Origin: CAZERD01 sp964515405
Lineage (GTDB): Bacteria > Campylobacterota_A > Desulfurellia > Desulfurellales > CAZERD01
Assembly (NCBI GenBank): GCA_964515405.1
Contig: CAZERD010000008.1
Location: forward strand, 1-47,360
Direction of reading: 5' to 3'
DNA: 47,360 bases
Positions 25,184 through 33,584 of this stretch are shown in pieces (the first letter of the stretch is position 1; each line of letters begins with the position of its first letter). Both the position numbers and the translations under genes were made by a program. The notes under the pieces were generated by a model. The model was not told where the DNA came from. It saw nothing but the letters and a program-made list of their open reading frames with translations, and did not search any database.

Positions 25184-25508
25184 GGCCATTATAAAACCGT
25201 TTAAGCTTGACGCTGTCAAGGAAGCCCTTACTGAGTTTGGAGTAAAGGGTTTGACAATAAGTGAGGTTAAGGGATATGGGAGGCAGAAGGGGCATACCGA
25301 GATATACAGGGGTGCTGAGTACGTTGTTGATTTCCTGCCCAAGGTGAAAATAGAGGTTGTGGTTCCAGACGAGATGGTTGATGGTGTTATAGAGAAGATT
25401 GTAGAGGCAGCCAGGACTGGCAAGGTCGGAGATGGGAAGATATTTGTTGTGCCCATAGAGGATGCCATAAGGATAAGGACACGAGAGAGGGGTGCAGAGG
25501 CTATTTGA
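25170..25508 (+). CDS. glnB: Nitrogen regulatory protein PII
   Basis: This is a 112-residue PII protein. It begins KKVEAIIKPFKLDAVKEAL and has a T-loop with Tyr 51 (HTEIYRGAEYVVDFLPK), the usual uridylylation site, and a GKIFVVPIEDAIRIRT C-terminal region. It integrates 2-oxoglutarate, ATP/ADP and glutamine signals. An ATG at 25155 is in frame, but the GTG at 25170 has AGGAGG six bases upstream and gives the canonical start. The gene is the last in the rpsB operon and overlaps the convergent amidase by 8 bases. No glnA or amtB is nearby. Confidence 0.95.
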   Translation: MKKVEAIIKPFKLDAVKEALTEFGVKGLTISEVKGYGRQKGHTEIYRGAEYVVDFLPKVKIEVVVPDEMVDGVIEKIVEAARTGKVGDGKIFVVPIEDAIRIRTRERGAEAI

Positions 25509-26577
25509 TTTTATGTTCTTGTTTTAGAAACAGGAGAATGCCTTTGGCTATGCCCTTGGCTATCTCGTGCCGAAATGCTGGGGAGCTGAGCTCTTTATCG
25601 TCCCTTCTGTTGCTCAAGAAAGCTGTCTCTATAAGAATGGATGGGCACTTGGTTCCCACAAGAACAAAGAACGGTGCTTGTTTCACACCATCGCCCCTGT
25701 ATCCACTATAGGTGAGTTTGCCATACCTGAGTGTGTATTTGTATACGTCCCGCGCAAGTTTCACGGATTTTTGGATCTTGGTGGACTGGATCAGCGATAT
25801 TATGATTTTGTTTAGAACGCTTACTTGTTTTACTGTTGTTCCGTTCTCGAGGGCTGCAAGTTCAATAGCTCTTTTATCGCTGGTTGCGTTCAGGAAAAAT
25901 ACCATGAGCCCGCGGGCATATTTCTTGTCTTTGGGGCTTATGTTTGCATGTATTGATACAAATACAGCGGAGTGTACTTTGTTTGCTATTTTTACCCTGT
26001 TCTCTAAGGAAACGAACTCATCTTTTGTTCTTGTCATTACTACCTTTACCAAACCGCTTTGTTCAAGGTAGTGTTTCACGTCTTCGGCTATTTTCAGCAC
26101 TACGTTTTTCTCGTAATTGTATATTCCTATACCTCCAGGGTCCCTTCCACCGTGTCCAGGGTCTATAACGACCACTGGTTTGTTCTTTGGAGTTTTTTTT
26201 GTTAGAGGGGTTTTATATAATCCAACTATGATATATTGGTGTCTTATAAGCTTTAATGTGTACCTATAGTGAAATGTATTTGGTAGCTTTATGAATACCC
26301 TGGTTTCTCCGTTTATAATTACAGGTATAATCTTTTGTATAATGCCGGAGGGTTTTATTGATGGGTTTATTTTCAATGTTTTGTGGGGTATAGCTATGTA
26401 AAAGTAGTGGTTGTTTAGCCTTATGTATCTGTAGTTGTGTATTTTGTTAAACTTGAATATAATAGTGTCTTTGGTATTGGATACGCTGATAGCGTGTATG
26501 GATTCCAATGTTTCAGGCAAAGCGCTTGTTGAAAGACAAACAAAGAGTAAGAAAACATAAACGGTTGTTTTTAACAT
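25501..26577 (-). CDS. N-acetylmuramoyl-L-alanine amidase with AMIN domain
   Basis: A signal peptide (about 1-20) leads into an AMIN-type beta domain (about 25-120) and an Amidase_3 catalytic domain (about 135-355). The zinc ligands are visible: His 142 in VVIDPGHGGRDPG, Glu 156 in YNYEKN and His 210 in VSIHAN, plus catalytic Glu 317 in SILIETAFLSN. The enzyme removes peptide stems from peptidoglycan in the periplasm, usually during septum splitting. No EnvC/NlpD activator gene is in the window. No ribosome site precedes the ATG, and a TATAAT -10 lies only 7 bases upstream, implying a leaderless transcript. Confidence 0.93.
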   Translation of the reverse strand: MLKTTVYVFLLFVCLSTSALPETLESIHAISVSNTKDTIIFKFNKIHNYRYIRLNNHYFYIAIPHKTLKINPSIKPSGIIQKIIPVIINGETRVFIKLPNTFHYRYTLKLIRHQYIIVGLYKTPLTKKTPKNKPVVVIDPGHGGRDPGGIGIYNYEKNVVLKIAEDVKHYLEQSGLVKVVMTRTKDEFVSLENRVKIANKVHSAVFVSIHANISPKDKKYARGLMVFFLNATSDKRAIELAALENGTTVKQVSVLNKIIISLIQSTKIQKSVKLARDVYKYTLRYGKLTYSGYRGDGVKQAPFFVLVGTKCPSILIETAFLSNRRDDKELSSPAFRHEIAKGIAKGILLFLKQEHKIK

Positions 26578-26592
26578 TGAAATAATTATACT
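26565..26592 (+). promoter_or_regulatory. Promoter of the ruvX operon
   Basis: TTGTTT (26565-26570) and TATACT (26587-26592) have a 16-bp spacing. The -10 shares four bases with the minus-strand -10 of the divergent amidase promoter. Confidence 0.5.
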
Positions 26593-26612
26593 GTAGGAGT
26601 GTCAAAAAGCAA
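26585..26612 (-). promoter_or_regulatory. Promoter of the amidase gene, leaderless
   Basis: On the minus strand TTGCTT (26612-26607) and a perfect TATAAT (26590-26585) are 16 bp apart. The expected start, about 7 bases past the -10, falls at about 26578, one base before the ATG at 26577. A TTGACA also present is only 9 bp from the -10 and cannot serve as its -35. Confidence 0.5.
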
Positions 26613-26624
26613 GGTGTTGTTTTT

Positions 26625-27047
26625 GTGAGGGTACTAGGGATTGATTTTGGCGAGAAGCAAACGGGGGTTTCTATAAGTGATGAGTTGAATACGATAGCTA
26701 TGCCGCATTGTGTTATATATAGCGATAGAGTGGATCCAGTGGAGGAGATAAGAAAGATCGTCTTCAGACATAAGGTGGGAAGGGTTGTAGTTGGTATGCC
26801 TTTTAACATGAGTGGTACAAGGGGCAAAAGGGCTATTGCAACAGAGGAGTTTATTGGGAGGCTTAGGGAAAGTGTTAATGTTGAGGTGATTGAGTGGGAT
26901 GAGAGATTGTCAACGAGGTTCTCGGAGAGGATACTTAATAACGCAGGTGTGAAGGGTAGAAGAAACAAGAAAAAGGCTATAGACAAGATTTCCGCAGTGT
27001 TTATTCTTCAAGGATATTTGGATTACCTTAGGCATGAGGCGTTTTAA
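26625..27047 (+). CDS. ruvX: Putative pre-16S rRNA nuclease / Holliday junction resolvase YqgF
   Basis: The RNase H-like fold is shown by VLGIDFGEKQTGVSIS (first catalytic Asp near residue 7), VVVGMPFNMSGT, WDERLSTRFSERIL and IDKISAVFILQGYLD. The length (140 aa) is normal. In E. coli the protein matures the 16S rRNA 5' end; an older name refers to resolvase activity. The start is GTG with AAGGTG eight bases upstream; no ATG fits. It is the first gene of a 10-gene operon and overlaps mltG by 14 bases. Confidence 0.93.
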   Translation: MRVLGIDFGEKQTGVSISDELNTIAMPHCVIYSDRVDPVEEIRKIVFRHKVGRVVVGMPFNMSGTRGKRAIATEEFIGRLRESVNVEVIEWDERLSTRFSERILNNAGVKGRRNKKKAIDKISAVFILQGYLDYLRHEAF

Positions 27048-28035
27048 ATGGTTCATAATGGCCAATTCTATACTACTGTTTCTGGTTGTGGTATTTTTTA
27101 TTGTTTCAAGTATTCGCTTCTTTTCTTACATACACACCCCAGCTTCCAATTCGAAAAAAAGAGTATTTGTATATGTGGGGAAGGGTGAACCCCTTAAGTT
27201 GATAATAGAATCCCTTAAGAATAAGGGTATAATAAGGAGAGCGGACTGGTTTTACTATTACGTGAGGCTTACCGGTGAGGCGCGCCATATAAAGGCTGGG
27301 GTTCACATGTTCATGATGGATTATACACCAAAGAAGGTTTTGCTTGAACTGTTAAACACTAATCCTTACGGCGTGATGGTTACAATTCCTCCGGGTTTCA
27401 CGATTAAACAGATAGCACTACTTCTTAAGAGGAGCGGATTCAGTGGTAAGGACTTTATCAGGGCTGCTCATGATAGAGGTTTCATTAGGGAACTTACAGG
27501 ACTGAGTACGTCTTCTATGGAAGGTTTTCTCTATCCAGATACGTATTCCTTTCCCCGTGATTCCACACCGAGACAGATTATAGATGTTATGTTTGATCAG
27601 TTTAAGAAGGAATGGAAGAGGGTGAACCACTCCCTTTTGATAGGTTATTCTGGCTATAAAAAGCTTATTATAGCATCGATTGTGGAAAAGGAGTGTAAAG
27701 ATAAAAAACAGTATCCCATGGTGGCCAGTGTTATATACAATAGATTGAAGAGGGGCATGATGCTCCAGATGGATTCTACAGTGATATATGGTATGAGGGG
27801 AGGAGAAACTATCACAGAGGCTGCGCTTAGGGATAAGGATAACCCATATAACACTTATGTTCACAGGGGCCTTCCACCGACCCCTATATGCAATCCGGAT
27901 TATGACGCGCTGTATGCTGCTTTTCATCCGGCCAGGACAGATTTTCTCTATTTTGTTTCCAAACACAACGGTGAGCTTGTTTTCTCTAAGACATTGGAAC
28001 AACACAACAGGAACGTGAGGCGGCTGCTGAAATGA
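27034..28035 (+). CDS. mltG: Endolytic transglycosylase MltG
   Basis: One N-terminal transmembrane helix (about 7-29) is followed by a LysM-like subdomain and the YceG catalytic domain. Catalytic Glu 218 lies in IIASIVEKECK, at the same residue number as in E. coli MltG. Other conserved parts are EGFLYPDTYSFP, LQMDSTVIYGM and NTYVHRGLPPTPICNP. It cuts nascent glycan strands and so sets their length. The ruvX-mltG pairing is common in bacteria. Confidence 0.94.
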   Translation: MRRFKWFIMANSILLFLVVVFFIVSSIRFFSYIHTPASNSKKRVFVYVGKGEPLKLIIESLKNKGIIRRADWFYYYVRLTGEARHIKAGVHMFMMDYTPKKVLLELLNTNPYGVMVTIPPGFTIKQIALLLKRSGFSGKDFIRAAHDRGFIRELTGLSTSSMEGFLYPDTYSFPRDSTPRQIIDVMFDQFKKEWKRVNHSLLIGYSGYKKLIIASIVEKECKDKKQYPMVASVIYNRLKRGMMLQMDSTVIYGMRGGETITEAALRDKDNPYNTYVHRGLPPTPICNPDYDALYAAFHPARTDFLYFVSKHNGELVFSKTLEQHNRNVRRLLK

Positions 28036-29315
28036 AATTTTATATAAAGACCTTTGGCTGTCAGATGAATGAGAGGGATTCTGAAAAGGTGTATTGTATC
28101 TTCAGAGAGAAGGGATTTGAGGAGTCCAGTCTTGAGGAGGCTGATGTGATTGTTATAAACTCCTGTGCTGTGAGGGAAAAGTCGGAGCAGAAGCTTCTTA
28201 GTGAGTTAGGGAGGGTCAGGCTCTTGAACAGGAGGGCTGTTTTGATTGCTATGGGGTGTGTAGCTCAATATAGGTATAGGGAGCTTGAAAAGATAGCTAA
28301 TTTTGTGGTCGGTACTAGACAGATAGACAGATTTTATGAAATTGCGGATAATTTGAAAGGCGGGGGTGTATTTATAGATGGTGTTATGAGTGATCCGGAT
28401 AGGATATTTGGTCACAGGGACGGTGTGAGTGCTTATGTGGATGTTATGTATGGGTGTAATTACCTGTGTTCCTACTGCATTGTGCCTTACACCAGGGGGA
28501 ATGAGGTATACCGTTCCAAAAAGGTTATCCTTAAAGAGATCTTGCAGTTGTTGGATACAGGTGTTAGAGAGGTAGTTTTGTTGGGTCAAAATGTTAACTC
28601 TTATAGAGATGGGAAGGGATATAAATTTTCCGATTTGCTTTATGATATAGATAGACTAAAAGGGATGGGACTTGAGAGACTTAGGTTTGTTACACCTCAC
28701 CCTAGGGACTTTTCAGAGGATCAGGCCTATGCCATTAGGGATCTTGACACTGTGTGTAAGCATATCCACTTGCCTCTTCAATCGGGGTCTGATAGAATCC
28801 TAAGGCTTATGAAGAGGAGATATAGTAAGGAAGAGTATCTCGGCAAGATTGAGCTTGTAAGGGGTCTTGTACCTGATATCGGTATAACCACAGACATAAT
28901 TGTTGGATTCCCTGGGGAGGAAGAATGTGAGTTTGAGGAGACGATGGAAGTTGTAAAGAGTGTTGGGTTTGATACATCTTATTCTTTTGTTTATTCTCAG
29001 AGGCCCTTTACGTTGGCAGCGAGGATGCGTGATTCCGTGCCGTTCGAGGAGAAGCTTAGGAGGTTAAACGAATTGCAGAAATTACAGGCTGAAATAACCC
29101 ATCATAAGCTTTCAATGTATAAGGACAAGGTAGTTGAGGTACTCGTTAGCGGTATATCCAGGCGTGGTAACTGTTTACAGGGAAGGAATACTCAAAATGT
29201 AGTTGTAAATTTGAGGAATATGACTATTAATAATATAGATTCGAGCATGGGGATGATGGTGAAGGTCAAAGTAACGGATGCTTTGAAACACTCTTTACTG
29301 GGTGATGTGGTATGA
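28032..29315 (+). CDS. miaB: tRNA-2-methylthio-N6-dimethylallyladenosine synthase
   Basis: This radical-SAM methylthiotransferase (427 aa) carries its three N-terminal cluster cysteines at about 10, 45 and 76 (IKTFGCQMNERD, VINSCAVREK, AMGCVAQ). The radical-SAM triad is at 142, 146 and 149 (YGCNYLCSYCIVPYTRG). PLQSGSDRILRLMKRRY is also present, with a C-terminal TRAM domain. MiaB adds the methylthio group at A37 of tRNAs reading UNN codons. ATGA overlaps mark both ends. MiaA is not in the window. Confidence 0.96.
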   Translation: MKFYIKTFGCQMNERDSEKVYCIFREKGFEESSLEEADVIVINSCAVREKSEQKLLSELGRVRLLNRRAVLIAMGCVAQYRYRELEKIANFVVGTRQIDRFYEIADNLKGGGVFIDGVMSDPDRIFGHRDGVSAYVDVMYGCNYLCSYCIVPYTRGNEVYRSKKVILKEILQLLDTGVREVVLLGQNVNSYRDGKGYKFSDLLYDIDRLKGMGLERLRFVTPHPRDFSEDQAYAIRDLDTVCKHIHLPLQSGSDRILRLMKRRYSKEEYLGKIELVRGLVPDIGITTDIIVGFPGEEECEFEETMEVVKSVGFDTSYSFVYSQRPFTLAARMRDSVPFEEKLRRLNELQKLQAEITHHKLSMYKDKVVEVLVSGISRRGNCLQGRNTQNVVVNLRNMTINNIDSSMGMMVKVKVTDALKHSLLGDVV

Positions 29316-29725
29316 TTGGATTGAAAATAAAAGATGTGGATCTGGAAGAGGATCATGGGGTTGTTCATTGTGAGGATGAAGAGGGTAACGATTACAGTTT
29401 TCCCATATCAAAAAAACAGGCTAAACTACTGATTCTTTTTCTGAATGGTATATATATTCCTGGTAACACTATACATGATTTTGTTATAGAGATACTTGGT
29501 GCCTCGTCCCTTAATGTTGACAGAATAGTGATAGAGAGAAGAGATAAAGTAGTGGCAAATGTGTATGTGAAGTTTCAGGATCATGTGAAGAATTTTTATC
29601 TGTCTGTACCAGACGCCCTTGTATTATCCCTCGCCACGAGGAGTAATCTCTTTATAAGGAGGAATACAGATTTTATAAAAGCCGAGGAAGTGTTGTGGTC
29701 CAGCTTTATTAAAGAGTTGCTATGA
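29312..29725 (+). CDS. Bifunctional nuclease family protein (DUF151)
   Basis: The 137-residue protein matches the BFN/DUF151 family in order: an N-terminal strand pair, LPISxxxA-type segment (FPISKKQAKLLILFLNGI), THDL-like GNTIHDFVIEIL, VANVYVKF and SVPDALVLSLATRSNLFI. The last segment is the family hallmark (PSDAIALAxR in others). Members in Thermotoga and plants show RNase/DNase activity in vitro, but the biological role is unclear. The start overlaps the miaB stop. Confidence 0.85.
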   Translation: MIGLKIKDVDLEEDHGVVHCEDEEGNDYSFPISKKQAKLLILFLNGIYIPGNTIHDFVIEILGASSLNVDRIVIERRDKVVANVYVKFQDHVKNFYLSVPDALVLSLATRSNLFIRRNTDFIKAEEVLWSSFIKELL

Positions 29726-30750
29726 TGGAACAATGTATCAGAGAGGCTCTTGAGAGAGCTGAAAAGGAATCCCTGCACGAAAGAGCTTTCCTCTCTGTAA
29801 ACGCCTCAAGAAAAAATCCAGAACCCAGAGATGATATAAGAACCGAATTCATGAGGGATAGGGATAGGATCATTCATTGTAAGTCGTTCAGGAGATTGAA
29901 GCATAAGACTCAGGTTTTCTTTTCACCCACAGGGGATCATTATAGAACGAGGATGACCCATACCCTTGAAGTGGCTCAGATAGGGAGGACCATAGCTAAA
30001 GCTTTGAGGCTCAACGAAACGCTGACTGAAGCCATTGCTTTGGCTCATGATATAGGGCATACGCCTTTTGGCCACGTTGGGGAGAAGGTTCTCGACGAAA
30101 AATGTTCTAAGGGATTTAGGCATTGGGAGCAGAGTTTGAGGGTTGTTGATGTACTTGAGAAGGATGGAAATGGTTTAAACCTCACAGTGCAGGTTAGGGA
30201 GGGTATTGTTAAGCATTCAAAGGGGCGAGGGGATATAATACTTACTGATCCGAATGTTTTACCAACCACATTGGAAGCTCAGGTGGTTAGGGTGGCTGAT
30301 ATTATAGCTTACGTGAACCACGATATAGATGATGCACTGAGAGCAGGTATGATAAGAGACTCAGATATACCCCGTGATGTGACTTCTATACTTGGTGTAA
30401 CGCATTCTCAGAGAATTTCTACGCTTGTTAGGAGTGTGGTAACGGAGACGGTGAAGATGGATTACGAAGCCGTAGGCATGGGTGGAGATGTACTTGAAGC
30501 TCTTGTTGAGTTAAGAGAGTTTCTATTTGGTAAGGTGTATCTTTCTGAGCCTGTTGTATTGGAGGCCGCTAAGGCTGAGAAGGTGTTGAAGGAACTTTTT
30601 GACTACTTTATTGAAAATGTGGAATGTATAAGTAAAAGATATGGCGACGATGAAACAAGCGTGGTTGACTATATATCTGGTATGACAGATAGATTCGCTC
30701 TGAATACGTACAAGGAGTTGTTTATTCCTAAGCCGTGGGAGGTAATATGA
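29722..30750 (+). CDS. dgt: Deoxyguanosinetriphosphate triphosphohydrolase-like protein
   Basis: The HD-domain dNTPase motifs are present: FRRLKHKTQVF, RMTHTLEVAQIGR (His 80), LAHDIGHTPFGHVGE (His 109, Asp 110) and, later, ADIIAYVNHDIDDAL. The length (342 aa) fits the short bacterial dGTPase-like family. These enzymes hydrolyse dNTPs to deoxynucleosides and triphosphate, and substrate preference varies. The gene begins within the last codons of the DUF151 gene and ends in an ATGA overlap with the pmbA-like gene. Confidence 0.93.
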   Translation: MMEQCIREALERAEKESLHERAFLSVNASRKNPEPRDDIRTEFMRDRDRIIHCKSFRRLKHKTQVFFSPTGDHYRTRMTHTLEVAQIGRTIAKALRLNETLTEAIALAHDIGHTPFGHVGEKVLDEKCSKGFRHWEQSLRVVDVLEKDGNGLNLTVQVREGIVKHSKGRGDIILTDPNVLPTTLEAQVVRVADIIAYVNHDIDDALRAGMIRDSDIPRDVTSILGVTHSQRISTLVRSVVTETVKMDYEAVGMGGDVLEALVELREFLFGKVYLSEPVVLEAAKAEKVLKELFDYFIENVECISKRYGDDETSVVDYISGMTDRFALNTYKELFIPKPWEVI

Positions 30751-32054
30751 AGGCCAGGGACATTCTTTCAGTGCTCGGTAGTAGATTTGATGCTGTTGAG
30801 GTATATCTTGAGTATGTGAAGAGGAGTGGTTTCGAGCTTGAGAATTCGAGGGATTATTCCAAGCACATGTATGAGCAGCATGGATGCGGAATAAGGGTTG
30901 TCAGGGATTCTCATCCTGCCTTTGTATATTCTACGATGCATGGTGAAGTTGGGGAGGTAGAGAAAATAGCTGAACAGCTCGAGAGATATATTGGGATGTC
31001 AGAGAATGCGGACATATTCCGGATTCCAGAGATACCTTGCAGGATAGAGGATGATGACACAAGGAATGTGCCTGAGGAGGAAAGAATAAAGGATGCAATA
31101 TATACCATGGACGAGATTGCCAAAGGATTTGATAAGAGGGTAAAGTCTGTGAAAAGTGCGTATGTTGAGACATTTGAGAAGGAGTTGGAAATAGTCAATT
31201 CTCATGGTCTGGAGGCTCTTGTTAAAAAGACGGCTTTTTCTGTGGGGGTTTCTTCCTTGGCTGAGGACAGGATCTCAGAAGTAGGCTATTATAATGTAGA
31301 CTCCGTTGATTTTGAGTTGTTTGATTTTGAGATGATAGCTCGAGAATCTTCTCAGAGGGCTGTAAATAAACTTTATCCTGCTCCTATTCAGCCTAAGAAG
31401 TACAGTTTGATACTGTCCAGTGAGGTTATGGTTCAGTTGCTCTCTCATTTTTTTAGAGTTTTCAACGGGTATTCTGTTGTTGACCACACGACCGCACTAG
31501 AAGAGAGAGAGGGAACCAAGGTATTCAGTGAGATGATAACGGTTGTTGACGAGCCAAGATATCCTGGTAGGCCTTCATTTGTTGTGGACGATGAGGGTGT
31601 AGAGCATGGGAGGGTGATTGTTGTTGATGGTGGAATACTTAAGACTTTTCTGCATAATTCGTATACGTCTTCTAAGCTGGGAGTGCTCAGTACAGGCAAT
31701 GCGAGGAGGAAGACGTACGATTCCATCCCCCGGGTGGGTCCTGGCATATTCTACATAGAACCGGGTGAGGCTACACTTAGGGAGCTTATGGGGAGGATAG
31801 ATGGTCTCTATGTTACAGAAATTATGGGACTCCATATGGCTAACAATGTAAGTGGTGATTTTTCCTTGGGTATAAACGGTTTTCTGGTGAAAGGTGGTGA
31901 ACCCGTCTCTTATTTTAGAGGGGCCAGTTTTGCATCAAATTTCTTTGACATGATGAACAATGTGATAGGGTTGTCTGGTGATATGTTTTTTTCTGGGCCA
32001 TACGGTTCCTGTGACGTGGCTGTGGCGGACTGTGTTGTTGGGAGTGGAGGTTGA
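30747..32054 (+). CDS. TldD/PmbA-family metalloprotease-like protein
   Basis: The protein (435 aa) shows the TldD/PmbA architecture: an N-terminal domain with SRDYSKHMYEQHGCGIRVV, a central region, and a C-terminal half including the YSLILSSEVMVQLLSHFF strand-helix. Later segments are EREGTKVFSEMITVVDEP and VTEIMGLHMANNVSGDFSLG. The sequence is closer to PmbA (TldE) than to TldD because no HExxxH zinc motif is visible; TldE lacks it in the characterised TldD/TldE heterodimer. No tldD gene is in the window. The ATG at 30747 follows GGAGGT; an in-frame GTG at 30735 was rejected. Confidence 0.88.
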   Translation: MKARDILSVLGSRFDAVEVYLEYVKRSGFELENSRDYSKHMYEQHGCGIRVVRDSHPAFVYSTMHGEVGEVEKIAEQLERYIGMSENADIFRIPEIPCRIEDDDTRNVPEEERIKDAIYTMDEIAKGFDKRVKSVKSAYVETFEKELEIVNSHGLEALVKKTAFSVGVSSLAEDRISEVGYYNVDSVDFELFDFEMIARESSQRAVNKLYPAPIQPKKYSLILSSEVMVQLLSHFFRVFNGYSVVDHTTALEEREGTKVFSEMITVVDEPRYPGRPSFVVDDEGVEHGRVIVVDGGILKTFLHNSYTSSKLGVLSTGNARRKTYDSIPRVGPGIFYIEPGEATLRELMGRIDGLYVTEIMGLHMANNVSGDFSLGINGFLVKGGEPVSYFRGASFASNFFDMMNNVIGLSGDMFFSGPYGSCDVAVADCVVGSGG

Positions 32055-33571
32055 TGAATAAAATAGCAGTGTTGGATTTTGGCTCTCAGTATACCCAGCT
32101 TATTGTTCGTAGAGTGAGGGAGCTTGGTGTTTATGCTTATATTATTCCTTATGACGAGGTTCCCTCTGAGAAGGTAGGAGGTATTATTCTGTCTGGTTCT
32201 TCTTTTAGCATATATGATGAAGGGGCTCCCAAGCCTCAAGATGTGATATTTGATCTTGGAGTACCATTGTTGGGTATATGCTACGGTATGGACGTGATTG
32301 TGGAAAGGTTTGGCGGTGCTGTGACGAAGGCCTCCAGGAGAGAATACGGCCCTGCTGTTGTAAGGGTAGATGTGTCAGATGTGTTGATGAGCGGTGGTAT
32401 TGATGGGACTGTTGTGTGGATGAGTCATGGAGATAAAGTTGTAGAGTTGCCTCCTGAGTTTGTGAATGTGGCCCACACTGAGTATTCAGAGTTTGCTGTT
32501 ATAAAACACAGGACCAAACCTATCTACGGGATTCAGTTTCACCCTGAGGTTAGCCATTCTGAGTGTGGGTTGGTGGTACTTGATAATTTTGTGAAGGGTG
32601 TGTGTGAGCTTGAGCCTGACTGGGATATGAGTGGCTTTCTGGATGAGTCTGTTGTGAGGATAAGGAAAAAGGTGGGGGAAAAAAGAGTTCTGTGTGCTAT
32701 TTCTGGTGGGGTTGATTCCAGTGTTACTGCTGCTCTTCTACACAGAGCTATAGGTGATAGGCTTATTCCGGTGTTTGTGAATAATGGCTTGCTTAGAAAA
32801 GGTGAGGTAGAGTATGTGCTGGATTCGTTCCGGAAACTTGGGATAAGCGTTGTATACGAAGATGCTTCGCTGTTGTTTTTGGGTAGGTTGAAGGGGGTTG
32901 TTGATCCAGAAGATAAGAGAAAGATAATTGGTCATACTTTTATAGATGTATTCAAGGACGTAGCCGGGAGATTTGAGGATGTAGAGTTTCTTGCACAGGG
33001 AACGCTATACCCGGATGTTATAGAAAGTGCTTCCGTTAAAGGTCCGTCCGATAAGATTAAAAGTCATCACAATGTTGGTGGTCTTCCTTCAGAGCTTGGT
33101 TTCAGGCTTATAGAGCCGTTAAGGGAGCTGTTTAAGGATGAGGTAAGAAGACTTGGAAGAGAGCTTGGCATAGACGATTCCTTCTTGAAGAGGCATCCCT
33201 TTCCTGGGCCAGGACTTGCCATAAGGGTTATAGGTGAAGTTACAGAAGAAAGGCTTGGTGTTTTGAGGAAAGCAGATGCTATTCTGCTTGAGGAAGTAAG
33301 GCGATTCGGGCTTTATGATGCTATATGGCAGGCTTTTGCTGTCTTGTTGCCAGTTAATAGTGTTGGTGTTATGGGTGATAAGAGAACATATGAGAATGTG
33401 GTAGCGTTGAGGATTGTTGATAGTGTAGATGGTATGACGGCTGACTGGTCTAGGGTTCCGTATGAGATGTTGAGTAGGATCTCATCAAGGGTAATAAACG
33501 AGGTTGAGGGTGTCAATAGGGTAGTATTTGATATATCAAGCAAACCGCCGTCCACTATAGAGTGGGAGTAA
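32054..33571 (+). CDS. guaA: GMP synthase (glutamine-hydrolysing)
   Basis: The glutamine amidotransferase domain has catalytic Cys 76 in LLGICYGMD and His 163/Glu 165 in QFHPEVSHSE. The synthetase domain carries the PP-loop ISGGVDSSVTAALLH (about 216-230), FLAQGTLYPDVIES and HPFPGPGLAIRV, and the dimerisation domain ends the protein. It turns XMP to GMP. The length (505 aa) is standard. The usual 'SGGP.S' oxyanion loop is SGSSFS, which is unusual. A TTG at 32051 is in frame, but the ATG at 32054 is preferred; GGAGG lies three bases before it. Confidence 0.96.
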   Translation: MNKIAVLDFGSQYTQLIVRRVRELGVYAYIIPYDEVPSEKVGGIILSGSSFSIYDEGAPKPQDVIFDLGVPLLGICYGMDVIVERFGGAVTKASRREYGPAVVRVDVSDVLMSGGIDGTVVWMSHGDKVVELPPEFVNVAHTEYSEFAVIKHRTKPIYGIQFHPEVSHSECGLVVLDNFVKGVCELEPDWDMSGFLDESVVRIRKKVGEKRVLCAISGGVDSSVTAALLHRAIGDRLIPVFVNNGLLRKGEVEYVLDSFRKLGISVVYEDASLLFLGRLKGVVDPEDKRKIIGHTFIDVFKDVAGRFEDVEFLAQGTLYPDVIESASVKGPSDKIKSHHNVGGLPSELGFRLIEPLRELFKDEVRRLGRELGIDDSFLKRHPFPGPGLAIRVIGEVTEERLGVLRKADAILLEEVRRFGLYDAIWQAFAVLLPVNSVGVMGDKRTYENVVALRIVDSVDGMTADWSRVPYEMLSRISSRVINEVEGVNRVVFDISSKPPSTIEWE

Positions 33572-33584
33572 GAGGGAGTTGTCT

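Noticed and set aside
25501..26168. Plus-strand frames opposite the amidase gene
   Set aside because: The minus strand carries all four amidase catalytic residues in order; the plus-strand frames are shadows.
26585..26606. TTGACA plus TATAAT on the minus strand as the amidase promoter
   Set aside because: The two hexamers are only 9 bp apart. TTGCTT at 16 bp is the workable -35.
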